This document shows positions 25,808 through 34,005 of a stretch of DNA of 64,000 nucleotides, piece by piece (within the stretch, counting starts at the first letter, position 1; each line of letters starts with the position of its first letter). This DNA comes from an uncultured Crocinitomix sp. (GTDB lineage Bacteria > Bacteroidota > Bacteroidia > Flavobacteriales_D > Crocinitomicaceae), in NCBI GenBank assembly GCA_905478225.1, contig CAJQHR010000012.1, forward strand, positions 1-64,000. Reading direction: 5' to 3'. Under the pieces are notes generated by a model. It saw only the letters and a list, made by a program, of their open reading frames with translations. It was not told the origin of the DNA and made no database searches. The position numbers were made by a program, and so were the translations under genes.

Positions 25808-26680
25808 ATGAAAACATTTGCACCGTCAGAACTAACGCTGAATGAAGCTGGAAAAATTTATCATTTAAACATTGCAGCAGAAGATGTTGCTGATACGGTT
25901 ATACTAGTTGGTGATCCTGATCGTGTAAAATTTGTAGGCACCTTTTTTGACTCGATAAGATTTGAAACTCAAAATCGCGAATTTTGCACTTTAACCGGAA
26001 GCTTTAACGGCAAAGATTTGACCGTAATGTCTACGGGGATTGGAACCGACAATATCGACATTGTACTCAATGAATTAGACGCGGTAGTTAACATAGACTT
26101 AATGACAAGGACTGAAAGAGCAGAGCAAAAATCACTTGATTTAGTGAGGATCGGCACCTGCGGTGCGCTTCACGCTGATATTGAACCAGGAGCGCATATT
26201 ATTTCTAAATACGCTATTGGCTTGGACGGTATGGCCCATTTTTACGAAATGCCCTACACAGATGATGAGAAGAATGCGTTAACGAGCTTTTATAATACAG
26301 TCAATTGGAACTCAAAACTCAATCCTCCTTACATTAAAAAAAGTAATGACAGACTACGTGAATTGCTTAAAGAAGGCATGGAAGAAGGTATAACAACTAC
26401 CGCAAATGGTTTTTACGGACCGCAAGGACGCGCTATTCGAATTCCACTTAGTTTGCCAGATTTTAAAGAGGATTTGCGTCAATTTAATTGGCAAGGTATC
26501 CGTGCTACAAATCTTGAAATGGAAACATCAGGATTATACGCACTTGCAGACGCACTGGGGCATAATGCCGTTACAGTGTGTTTGGTTTTAGCCAACCGAT
26601 ACAGCAATAAGTTTGAGCCAAATTACAAGGATAAAATGGCGGAATTAATACGACTTATACTGGATAGATTAACAAAATAG
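25808..26680 (+). CDS. Nucleoside phosphorylase (uridine phosphorylase-like)
   Basis: A PNP/UDP-family phosphorylase, 290 residues. Visible features are the phosphate-binding strand VILVGDPDRVKFVG, the segment MSTGIGTDNIDIVLNEL, RIGTCGALHADIEPGAHI, and the nucleoside-binding block TNLEMETSGLYALADALGH with the conserved Glu-Met-Glu. It splits a nucleoside with phosphate to base and ribose-1-phosphate for salvage. The exact base (uridine against purine) cannot be fixed. It follows bshC by five bases and is likely co-transcribed. Confidence 0.9.
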   Translation: MKTFAPSELTLNEAGKIYHLNIAAEDVADTVILVGDPDRVKFVGTFFDSIRFETQNREFCTLTGSFNGKDLTVMSTGIGTDNIDIVLNELDAVVNIDLMTRTERAEQKSLDLVRIGTCGALHADIEPGAHIISKYAIGLDGMAHFYEMPYTDDEKNALTSFYNTVNWNSKLNPPYIKKSNDRLRELLKEGMEEGITTTANGFYGPQGRAIRIPLSLPDFKEDLRQFNWQGIRATNLEMETSGLYALADALGHNAVTVCLVLANRYSNKFEPNYKDKMAELIRLILDRLTK

Positions 26681-26728
26681 CGTTAAAAAGATTTTGCTAA
26701 CCAGCGGGTTATGCGGGTTCTTCTAACA

Positions 26729-26736
26729 TACCTTTG
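26729..26736 (+). promoter_or_regulatory. -7 box (TACCTTTG) abutting the SirB1-like gene
   Basis: Exact TAnnTTTG ending five bases before the GTG start at 26742, suggesting a leaderless transcript if functional. Confidence 0.4.
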
Positions 26737-26741
26737 ATTCG

Positions 26742-27635
26742 GTGAAATTTGTAGATCAAAATCAGCATACCAAGGTGTCGTCGCTAATTCAATTAGCAGA
26801 GGATCCAGATCCGGATGTATTCCATCACGTTAAACGTGAATTGGTAAGCATGGGTGATGGAGTAGTGGATACGTTGGAACGTAGCTATAGTAATCATGAT
26901 ACGGATGCGGATCACCGTGAGCGCATCTTTGAAATAATTCGACAAATTCAAGTCAATGAAATAAAGTCCGATCTTGAAAAATGGCGGGCGTCATCCAATC
27001 GTGATTTGTTGAAAGGGTCCTTGATCATTAGTCAGTTTCAATTTCCAAATGTCGATCATGTAAAAGTTGATGCGGAGTTAGAAAAAATCAAACAAATGGT
27101 TTGGTTGGAGATTAATGAAGAACATACGGCTTTTGAAATTGTCAAAATATTCAATCACGTTTTATTTGATTTGTGCGGTTTTCAGTCAAGCGAAAACAAT
27201 TTTTATACACCACAAAATTCCTTCATCAATACGGTATTAGAATCTAAAAAAGGAAATCAATTAAGCTTGTCTATTTTATATTCTGTTATTGCACAGAAGT
27301 TGCAAATACCTATTTACGGAATTGACCTCCCAAATCAGTTTGTATTAGGGTTTATGGATGAATTCTCTACCTTAAAAATGTTGGGATTAGATCAAGATGA
27401 GCGAAATATATTGTTTTATATAAACCCATTTAGTAAAGGCCGTATTTTCGATCAAAACGAAATTCAAAATTACCTTCGCAGCTTAAACTTACCTCAAAAA
27501 GACAATTATTTTGAGCCATGCAGCAATTCTGAAATCTTAAAAAGAATGATCGGTAACTTGTCTTATGCCTATCAAAAGGTGGGTGAAACCCAAAAAGTTA
27601 AAGATTTGAAGGAGATTAGCTTGATTTTGGGGTAA
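26742..27635 (+). CDS. SirB1/transglutaminase-like family protein
   Basis: A 297-residue protein with an N-terminal helical region (about 1-90) and the SirB1-type transglutaminase-like core: FEIVKIFNHVLFDLCGFQ, NSFINTVLESKKGNQLSLSI, VIAQKLQIPIYGIDLPNQFV and FYINPFSKGRIF. This family shares the papain-like fold, but the catalytic Cys is replaced here by Ser/Leu in NQLSLSILY, so enzymatic activity is doubtful. The start is GTG 26742; the N-terminus then fits relatives. Role unknown. Confidence 0.85.
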   Translation: MKFVDQNQHTKVSSLIQLAEDPDPDVFHHVKRELVSMGDGVVDTLERSYSNHDTDADHRERIFEIIRQIQVNEIKSDLEKWRASSNRDLLKGSLIISQFQFPNVDHVKVDAELEKIKQMVWLEINEEHTAFEIVKIFNHVLFDLCGFQSSENNFYTPQNSFINTVLESKKGNQLSLSILYSVIAQKLQIPIYGIDLPNQFVLGFMDEFSTLKMLGLDQDERNILFYINPFSKGRIFDQNEIQNYLRSLNLPQKDNYFEPCSNSEILKRMIGNLSYAYQKVGETQKVKDLKEISLILG

Positions 27636-27660
27636 TAATTCCCGATTTCATTCGCTCAAT

Positions 27661-27882
27661 TTAAATTCCATCTGCATATTTAAAGCTTGGGGACGTGATG
27701 TTACCTGTGGGAGTTGTTTTAGCAATCACTGTGTCATCATCTCTTGCACCGACGGATTTATAGGGAACAAAATGCATATAGCCATCATCCAATGCGATAC
27801 AGGGGTAATGCAGTTGCCAATACATGTATCGTTTTTCATCAAAGCCATAATCCTGATTGCAATATTCATCAAAGGTGATCAC
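27661..27882 (-). pseudogene. Possible fragment of a larger protein
   Basis: A 73-codon open frame from GTG 27882 whose product (FDEYCNQDYGFDEKRYMYWQ and HFVPYKSVGARDDDTVIAKT) has a normal, non-shadow amino-acid mix but no recognisable domain, no signal peptide and no good start signal; TGA lies directly before it in frame. It reads like the C-terminal scrap of a lost gene. It could also be a genuine small protein. Confidence 0.35.
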
Positions 27883-28165
27883 TCAGCGCGACCAGTTCGC
27901 ATGACTTTTCAATTTAAACTATAAATTAGGGCTGTTGAACGATAAAAAAGTTCCGCTGAGTTTTACCGATAAATTATTAAAATTCGTTATTAGATTTTGT
28001 TTAGGGTTAACCTTCAGTCCAATATTGCAAAATTTTTTGAGAATAGAGCCGTGCTAGATCATTACTATTAAGGATAAATTGAAAATTCAACTTATACACT
28101 GTTCATTTCCAATTGAGTAAGAAATCGTCATAAATCAATTATCTTCGTAAAAACGACTACGAGCT
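27883..28165. other. Non-coding spacer in the decay zone
   Basis: AT-rich, stop codons in all frames, no hairpin or promoter box that stands out. It lies between the fragment at 27661 and the WG-repeat pseudogene. Confidence 0.5.
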
Positions 28166-29082
28166 ATGAAAATTCTATGTCTTTCTTCTCCCTATTTGCA
28201 CTGACACTTTTCGCTCAATCGGCATTCAAACAAAATGGTAAATATGAAGTGAAGGATGACTCTGAAAACACTGTCGTTGAGCCAATCTATAAAAAGATCG
28301 AATCCATTTACCGAGACAACCCCTATGTTTTTAAGGGTTTTAAGGACGGAGCATGGTATTTATTAACAAATGCGGAAATGGTTGAATTGTAAGCGTACGA
28401 AAGTATAGAATATCTAATAGATGAGATGGAAGTCGTAATTTGCAAACGTCGAGGCTATTTTGACATGTTTTCAATGGAAACGTTCGATTTTATTGTTCGT
28501 GATGCAAAGGCAGATGAAGTGAATTATTATGGAGAGTTACGTGATAGTCTTTTGGAGATTACAGTTGAAAAAAAAAGAGGGGTTTACGATTTAAATGTGG
28601 ATGACTATTTGATTTTCCCCGAATATGATCAAATAGTTGTTAACTATGAAGTGGATATTAACCTTCCTTTTATCGGATACAAAAAGAAAATAAAGACAAG
28701 CGCGGTTATTGGCGCACATGGAGAGGTTATTCATGATAACATCCGCTTTAAAATTTCAGCTGTAACTTTTTATAATTCAACGCATACTGGATTAACGCTC
28801 TATTCGGATCAAATGAAGGAGGGTTATTTGAATCTTGAACAGGAATTCGTAATCCCACCATGGTATGATTTCGTAATGGTTGATCCTAACGAGCCTAATT
28901 TTATAAATATTGTTTCTGAAAAAGGAGAGGGATTTTATTGGAAAGATAGACTCATTTTAGAACCAATTTATGATGCCGTGCGTCCAACAGAGCATTTGGA
29001 CTATGCAGGAGAAGCAAACCTCGAAAATGTCTGGTATTACGTGGAACATTCTGGTAAATTAATTTTGAAGAATACAAAATGA
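28166..29082 (+). pseudogene. WG-repeat-like exported protein with frameshift and in-frame stop
   Basis: ATG 28166 starts MKILCLS, then a one-base shift near 28185-28190 moves the rest of the signal peptide (FSLFALTLFAQ) into another frame. That frame runs through GKYEVKDDSENTVVEPIYKK to TAA at 28390-28392 and continues in the same frame as AYESIEYLIDEMEVVICKRR to 29082. Repeats of the form Gxx..D..xx.PxYDxI (YLIFPEYDQIVV, FVIPPWYDFVMV, LILEPIYDAVRP) mark it as WG-like. Two independent lesions make it a likely pseudogene. Function of the intact family is unknown. Confidence 0.75.
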
Positions 29083-29127
29083 TTTACGGAATGCGGTTTG
29101 TTATTAGTTGACTCTAAAATCAAAGAA

Positions 29128-29354
29128 ATGAAACAAGTCATTGTAATCCTGTTACTTATAATAGGGGTCATAGTTTTCACCTTAGCCTCTTTTTTCCTTT
29201 ATCATACGATACAATTTTACAATTATAGCGATTTAGACTATGTAGGCAGAGACGCACGGGGTTTTCAACAGGGTTTGCGGTAATAACAACATTCTTGTAT
29301 ATAACTTCGCTTCCTTTGATATTGATACCGTTATTATGGTTTCGTCAAATATAA
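29128..29354 (+). pseudogene. Small two-span membrane protein broken by a frameshift
   Basis: ATG 29128 gives MKQVIVILLLIIGVIVFTLA...LDYVGRDARGF and ends at 29283. In another frame the sequence continues as FAVITTFLYITSLPLILIPL then LWFRQI and stop (29352-29354), a second membrane span. The shift lies at the GGGGTTTT run (29258-29264). Joined, they would form a protein of about 75 residues with two spans. No family recognised. Confidence 0.55.
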
Positions 29355-29381
29355 AAAGCACCACTTAAATAAATGATGATT

Positions 29382-29400
29382 TTAGAGCGAGACGAGACTC
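29382..29400. repeat. Partial copy of the tRNA-Gly 3' end
   Basis: TAGAGCGAGACGAGACTC repeats the bases at 29480-29500 (tRNA acceptor/T-arm side plus flank) except for a two-base deletion. The copy lies about 100 bases beyond the 3' end of the tRNA. It may be the scar of an integration event or of a lost tandem tRNA. Confidence 0.55.
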
Positions 29401-29447
29401 CCTTCGATCAACTCAGTATAAACTTTTCGTTTGACTTTCTCCCACAA

Positions 29448-29478
29448 AAAAAGAGCTAACCTTTAGGCTAACTCTTTT
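29448..29478 (-). terminator. Terminator of tRNA-Gly
   Basis: On the minus strand GAGTTAGCC pairs with GGTTAGCTC (two G-U pairs) around a TAAA loop, then a T run. It begins a few bases past the tRNA 3' end. Confidence 0.75.
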
Positions 29479-29483
29479 CTTAG

Positions 29484-29556
29484 AGCGAGAGACGAGACTC
29501 AAACTCGCGACCCTCAGCTTGGAAGGCTGACGCTCTATCAACTGAGCTACTCTCGC
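29484..29556 (-). tRNA. tRNA-Gly (anticodon TCC)
   Basis: Complete 73-base cloverleaf: acceptor GCGAGAG/CTCTCGC with discriminator T, D-arm GCTC/GAGC, anticodon stem TCAGC/GCTGA with loop CTTCCAA (anticodon TCC, decoding GGA and GGG), and T-arm GCGAG/CTCGT with loop TTTGAGT. The 3' CCA is not encoded and must be added by the CCA-adding enzyme. Followed by a terminator hairpin. Confidence 0.95.
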
Positions 29557-29725
29557 TTTTTTGTCATGATAAATCCTTGTTGACAAGTGAACAAATATTG
29601 TTCGGGACAAAGATATATTAATTATTGAAAATACAATCGATTTTTAAGCGAATGTCCTAATTTTTTAATTCCTTTGTTTTACAACTTATTAATGAGTAGC
29701 ATACCGAATGGCACAAGGATATATT

Positions 29726-30166
29726 ATGGAGAATTTTAGACAACTTTTAATCGAAACCTATCAACAAACCAATCAATATGGAAAAATGTTAGGAATGGAG
29801 TTGACCCAATTTGATCAAGAAGGAATTGAATACAAACTAACTGTTAAGCCAGAGCATTTGGCGACACCTACCACGGCACATGGTGGATTGGTTGCAGGTT
29901 ATATGGATGGTGTACTTGGCCTTGCGGCATTATATGTTTCTTCAGAAAATTCGAATTTAGTTTCTACCGTAGAATTTAAGATCAACTATATTTCTCCCGT
30001 TCGAATTGGAGATGTTTTAATAGGTCGCGGAAAATCAATTTCGTCTGGTAAACGAATTATCGTTACGGAAGGCAAAATTTTTCAGGAAAGCACGGGTGAT
30101 TTAGTCGCAATTGCTACGGGTACATTCAATGCTTATCCATACCAAAAAGCGGGAATGAGCTTTTAG
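29726..30166 (+). CDS. PaaI-type hotdog thioesterase
   Basis: A 146-residue single hotdog domain. The family signature HGGLVAGYMDGVLGLAAL (about 55-72) carries the conserved HGG and the acidic residue of the active-site helix; VEFKINYISPVRIGDVLIGR is the second signature. Such enzymes hydrolyse acyl- or aryl-CoA thioesters; the substrate cannot be told. Two starts are possible: ATG 29708 and ATG 29726. The second has AAGGA eight bases before it and was chosen with modest confidence. Confidence 0.85.
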   Translation: MENFRQLLIETYQQTNQYGKMLGMELTQFDQEGIEYKLTVKPEHLATPTTAHGGLVAGYMDGVLGLAALYVSSENSNLVSTVEFKINYISPVRIGDVLIGRGKSISSGKRIIVTEGKIFQESTGDLVAIATGTFNAYPYQKAGMSF

Positions 30167-30243
30167 ATTAAGAACGTAATTCGCCGCGTTCAAAAGATGC
30201 AAATCCTTTTTGAAAAACTACGCGGTGCATCACATAAAATATT

Positions 30244-30251
30244 TAACTTTG
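30244..30251 (+). promoter_or_regulatory. -7 box (TAACTTTG) for the aminotransferase gene
   Basis: Exact TAnnTTTG match; the start would be near 30258, giving a leader of about 15 bases before ATG 30273. Confidence 0.55.
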
Positions 30252-30272
30252 CAAAACATTAAATCGGTAACT

Positions 30273-31466
30273 ATGATCCAAATTTCTGAAAGAGTTAAAA
30301 ACCTTGCAGAGTCAGCTACTATAGCTATGGCCGCAAAAAGCAGAGAACTAAAATTGGCAGGTAAGGATATTATTTCATTAAGCCTTGGAGAACCCGATTT
30401 TAACACACCTGATTTTATTAAAGTAGCAGCCAAACAAGCTATTGACGATAATTTCTCGAAATACATGCCTGTTCCAGGTTATTTAGATTTACGACAATCA
30501 ATCTCTGAAAAGTTTAAGCGCGACAATGATTTGGATTATGCTCCTGATCAAATTGTGGTTTCAACTGGAGCGAAACAAAGTTTGATTAACGCTATTTTAA
30601 GTTTGGTGAATGAAGGAGATGAAGTAATTGTCCCGGCACCGTATTGGGTAACTTACGTGGAACAAGTGAGAATGGCAGGTGGTGTTCCTGTAATCATTGA
30701 AACATCTATCGATAATGATTTCAAAATTACTGGCGCACAATTGAAGGCCGCTTTAACGGATAAATCTAAGTTGATGATTTTTAGTAATCCATGTAATCCA
30801 ACAGGATCGGTTTATTCAAAAGATGAATTGGCTGATGTAGCACGAGTAGTTGCTGAAACGGAGAATTTTTATGTGATTTCGGATGAAATTTACGAACACA
30901 TAGTCTTCAATCAAAAGAATGTAAGTTTTGCCGGTTTACCTGGAGTTTATGATAAAACAATAACGGTAAACGGAGTTTCTAAAGCCTTTGCCATGACAGG
31001 TTGGCGCGTTGGTTATATTGGCGCACCAAAAGCTATTGCAGCAGCTTGTGGTAAAATACAAGGTCAATATACTTCGGGTACAGGATCGATTAGTCAAAGG
31101 GCTACGAAAAAAGCCGTGGAAACTGATCCAGCCGAATTAAAATTTATGGTTGATGCTTTTAAAAGTCGGCGCGACTTAGTGTTAAGACTTTTAGGAGATA
31201 TTGATGGCGTGAAGATTAATGTGCCAGAAGGCGCTTTTTATGTCTTCCCAGATATTTCAAGCTTTTTTGGAAAATCTGTACACGGCAGAACAATAAATGA
31301 TGCCAATGATATGTCACTATATTTATTGGATGAGGCCTTGGTGGCCCTAGTCACTGGTGACGCTTTTGGCGATCCAAATTGTATTCGACTATCGTATGCA
31401 ACCTCAGAAGATATTTTGACGGAAGCCATTGCCCGCATTAAAAAAACACTTGATAATTTGAGCTAA
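30273..31466 (+). CDS. Class I/II PLP aminotransferase (aspartate aminotransferase type)
   Basis: A 397-residue fold-type I aminotransferase, subgroup I-gamma like aspartate/prephenate aminotransferases. Visible features: the N-terminal SLGEPDFNTPDF, STGAKQSLINAIL phosphate-binding loop, NPCNPTGSVYS, DEIYEHIVF, and the Schiff-base lysine in NGVSKAFAMTGWRVGYIGAP. It interconverts amino acids and 2-oxo acids, most likely aspartate. The open frame continues to 30210, but ATG 30273 starts at the family N-terminus and follows a promoter box. It overlaps the next gene by one base. Confidence 0.93.
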   Translation: MIQISERVKNLAESATIAMAAKSRELKLAGKDIISLSLGEPDFNTPDFIKVAAKQAIDDNFSKYMPVPGYLDLRQSISEKFKRDNDLDYAPDQIVVSTGAKQSLINAILSLVNEGDEVIVPAPYWVTYVEQVRMAGGVPVIIETSIDNDFKITGAQLKAALTDKSKLMIFSNPCNPTGSVYSKDELADVARVVAETENFYVISDEIYEHIVFNQKNVSFAGLPGVYDKTITVNGVSKAFAMTGWRVGYIGAPKAIAAACGKIQGQYTSGTGSISQRATKKAVETDPAELKFMVDAFKSRRDLVLRLLGDIDGVKINVPEGAFYVFPDISSFFGKSVHGRTINDANDMSLYLLDEALVALVTGDAFGDPNCIRLSYATSEDILTEAIARIKKTLDNLS

Positions 31467-32449
31467 TGATTGATTTAAGAAATACGTTTGAAGCATTTGC
31501 CAACAAAAAAATTATTGTTGTAGGAGATGTGATGATTGATACCTATTTAAATGGTTCAGTGAATCGAATTTCTCCAGAAGCACCCGTGCCAATTGTTCAA
31601 TTCAAATCGAGAGAACACCGCCTAGGCGGCGCTGCAAACGTAGCCTTAAATATTAAAGCTTTGGGTGCGCAACCTTTCATTTGTTCCGTAGTTGGGAAGG
31701 ATGAGGAAGGTGTTTTATTTCAGCGTCTTATAGCAGAGAATAACCTGTCTGAATGGGGTGTTTTATCAAGTGATGATCGTGTTACAACTGTTAAAACTCG
31801 AGTGATTGGAAATAATCAACAATTATTACGTGTTGATAATGAGCGCAGAGATCCGATCAATTCGTTAACGGAGTTTGCATTAATTGAGCGGGTGAAAAAA
31901 GTGGCATTAAAAGAAAATGTAGATGCCATTATTTTTGAAGATTATAATAAAGGAATATTAACCGCAAACGTTATTCAAAGCATCATTGAATTTGCGAATG
32001 AAAATGAAATAATTACAACGGTTGATCCTAAAAAGGAGAACTTTTTTGCCTATTCAAATGTTACTTTATTTAAACCAAACTTAAAAGAGTTTAAGGAAGG
32101 GCTAGGAGTACATTTTGAAATGGAGGAGAAAGAGGCATTTGTGACTGCAGTGAATGAATTACAGGAACGAATTTCACCTCAATATACATTTATAACCTTA
32201 TCAGAGCATGGGGTATATATGGGGAATGCAGGGGAGCATCATTTTATTCCGGCGCATGTTCGAGTTATAGCAGATGTGTCTGGTGCTGGTGATACGGTGA
32301 TAAGTGTAGCAACCTTGTGTTTAACCTGTGGTTTGTCAGCTAAGAATGTAGCTGAAATTGCAAACTTGGCCGGTGGATTGGTTTGTGAAAAAATTGGAGT
32401 AACAACAGTAGATAAGGAATTGTTGATGAGTGAAGTTTTAGCATTATAA
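31466..32449 (+). CDS. PfkB-family sugar kinase (HldE/RfaE1 kinase-domain type)
   Basis: A 327-residue carbohydrate kinase resembling the N-terminal domain of HldE, which phosphorylates D-glycero-D-manno-heptose-7-phosphate in LPS core heptose synthesis. The block VVGDVMIDTYLNGSVNRISPE is the diagnostic N-terminal signature, followed by RLGGAANVALNI and the C-terminal PfkB motif VSGAGDTVISVA with the catalytic Asp. The nucleotidyltransferase half of E. coli HldE is absent, so it is a separate kinase. It is coupled to the aminotransferase gene (TAATG). Substrate assignment is by family only. Confidence 0.88.
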   Translation: MIDLRNTFEAFANKKIIVVGDVMIDTYLNGSVNRISPEAPVPIVQFKSREHRLGGAANVALNIKALGAQPFICSVVGKDEEGVLFQRLIAENNLSEWGVLSSDDRVTTVKTRVIGNNQQLLRVDNERRDPINSLTEFALIERVKKVALKENVDAIIFEDYNKGILTANVIQSIIEFANENEIITTVDPKKENFFAYSNVTLFKPNLKEFKEGLGVHFEMEEKEAFVTAVNELQERISPQYTFITLSEHGVYMGNAGEHHFIPAHVRVIADVSGAGDTVISVATLCLTCGLSAKNVAEIANLAGGLVCEKIGVTTVDKELLMSEVLAL

Positions 32450-32477
32450 AACGAGTAAACCATAAATACGAAAAGTT

Positions 32478-33206
32478 TTGGGTACAAAAGTAAAGCCGTA
32501 TAACAAGGCTAATGCGTCAAAAAAAGAAGAAGTAGAAGAAATGTTCGATAACATTTCAGGAAAATACGATTTTCTGAATCATTTTTTATCGCTCGGTATT
32601 GACAAACTATGGCGAAAAAAAGCCATTAAAATCTTAAAGGAATTTCAACCAAAAGTCATTATGGATATGGCAACAGGTACGGGTGACTTCGCCGTTGAGG
32701 CGCTGAAATTAAACCCTGAACGGGTAGTTGGTGTTGATATTTCAAATGGAATGTTGGAAGTAGGGCGAAAAAAAATGAGAAAAAAAGGAGTGGAACAAAT
32801 CGTGGAAATGGTGCAAGGCGACTCTGAAAATCTGACATTTGAAGACGCCACGTTTGACGCATTTACCGTTGGTTTTGGTGTGCGAAATTTCCAAAATTTA
32901 GATGCCGGACTAACTGAAATGTTGCGCGTTTTAAAACCAGGAGGAATAGGGCTTATCCTTGAATTTTCAAAGCCTAAAAAATTTCCGGTAAAACAATATT
33001 TTAAATTTCATTCGAAATACATTATACCAACAATAGGTAAAGCAATTTCAAAAGACAAAGCTGCTTATAAATACTTACCTGAGTCCGTTGCAGCATTTCC
33101 AGAAGGACAAGCTTTCATGAATATTATGTCGGATGTAGGGTATAATAATGTCAAATCTAAAATAGTGGGTGGAGGAATTGCCACAATTTATTACGGAGTC
33201 AAATAA
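32478..33206 (+). CDS. ubiE: Demethylmenaquinone methyltransferase (UbiE/MenG)
   Basis: Methylates demethylmenaquinone with SAM in menaquinone synthesis, at the membrane face. The 242-residue protein has the UbiE N-terminus (VEEMFDNISGKYDFLNHFLS), SAM motif I (VIMDMATGTGDFAVEAL), VGVDISNGMLEVGR, the ubiE/COQ5 signature GFGVRNFQNLDAGLTEM, and RVLKPGG. The start is TTG 32478, giving the expected 20-residue lead before EEMFDNI. Bacteroidota use menaquinone, so the MenG role is likelier than ubiquinone synthesis. It is followed by porT, a conserved neighbour. Confidence 0.94.
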   Translation: MGTKVKPYNKANASKKEEVEEMFDNISGKYDFLNHFLSLGIDKLWRKKAIKILKEFQPKVIMDMATGTGDFAVEALKLNPERVVGVDISNGMLEVGRKKMRKKGVEQIVEMVQGDSENLTFEDATFDAFTVGFGVRNFQNLDAGLTEMLRVLKPGGIGLILEFSKPKKFPVKQYFKFHSKYIIPTIGKAISKDKAAYKYLPESVAAFPEGQAFMNIMSDVGYNNVKSKIVGGGIATIYYGVK

Positions 33207-33276
33207 ACCATGTAACTTTATCCGCCCTATGTTTTATACGTTAGGTATGGAATTTGTGGAATAAAATCAGAAATTT

Positions 33277-33284
33277 TACGTTTG
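33277..33284 (+). promoter_or_regulatory. -7 box (TACGTTTG) abutting porT
   Basis: Exact TAnnTTTG ending seven bases before the porT GTG, so the transcript would have almost no leader. Confidence 0.45.
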
Positions 33285-33291
33285 ATAAAAA

Positions 33292-34005
33292 GTGAAAGTG
33301 AAAATTAGATTAATTTGGTTAGTATCGTTACTGTTGTTTGCTCAGGGTTTGAGCGCTCAGCGCTATGGTAAAAACTATCCGAATTTTGAACATAAAAAAT
33401 TCCATTTTGGAACAGCATTGGGCGGAAATAGTACAACATATCGCTACGTTTTAAAAACTAATTTCTCTCAATTTGATTCTGTATATCAGGTTGGTTTAAA
33501 CGCTGGACCTGGATTTGCAATTCATTTGCCGCTGATTTCTTGGAATATTCACTCAACATTTCACTTGCGCACTATACCTTCTCTTACTTTTCATGATACC
33601 GAATTTTCTTATTCCTACTGGAGAGGTGGCGAGCGAAAAACGATATCCACACGAACGCAACCTACATTGTTAAACTTCCCTATCCTTTTAAAAGCGAATA
33701 CCAAACGGATAAATAATTTTGCTGCTTATGCCTTAACTGGGCTTTCTTATAGTTATGATTTAGCCAGTCAGGAAGATGTACAGCAATCAACAACTGAACC
33801 AATTGTAAAACTAAAAAAACACGACTTCGCATATCATGTCGGTGGTGGGTTTGATTTCTATTTACCGTATTTTAAATTCGGAATTGAAATTAAATTGACG
33901 AATGGAATGAAAAATTTGCTAATTCAGGATGACACCTTCTTTGCAGCACCTTTGGAAAGTTTAAAATCACAAACTTGGTGGTTTTCTATTACTTTTGAAG
34001 GATAG
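33292..34005 (+). CDS. porT: PorT-like protein (type IX secretion)
   Basis: PorT is an outer-membrane beta-barrel component of the Bacteroidota type IX secretion system. The 237-residue protein has a signal peptide (LIWLVSLLLFAQGLSAQ) and the family pattern NYPNFEHKKFHFGTALGGNS, a hydrophobic-aromatic barrel with FAYHVGGGFDFYLPYFKFGIE, and a closing strand WWFSITFEG. The start is GTG 33292 (a second GTG lies six bases later). The ubiE-porT order is common in Flavobacteriia. It shows that the T9SS-tagged proteins elsewhere in the window have a cognate exporter in the same genome. Confidence 0.88.
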   Translation: MKVKIRLIWLVSLLLFAQGLSAQRYGKNYPNFEHKKFHFGTALGGNSTTYRYVLKTNFSQFDSVYQVGLNAGPGFAIHLPLISWNIHSTFHLRTIPSLTFHDTEFSYSYWRGGERKTISTRTQPTLLNFPILLKANTKRINNFAAYALTGLSYSYDLASQEDVQQSTTEPIVKLKKHDFAYHVGGGFDFYLPYFKFGIEIKLTNGMKNLLIQDDTFFAAPLESLKSQTWWFSITFEG

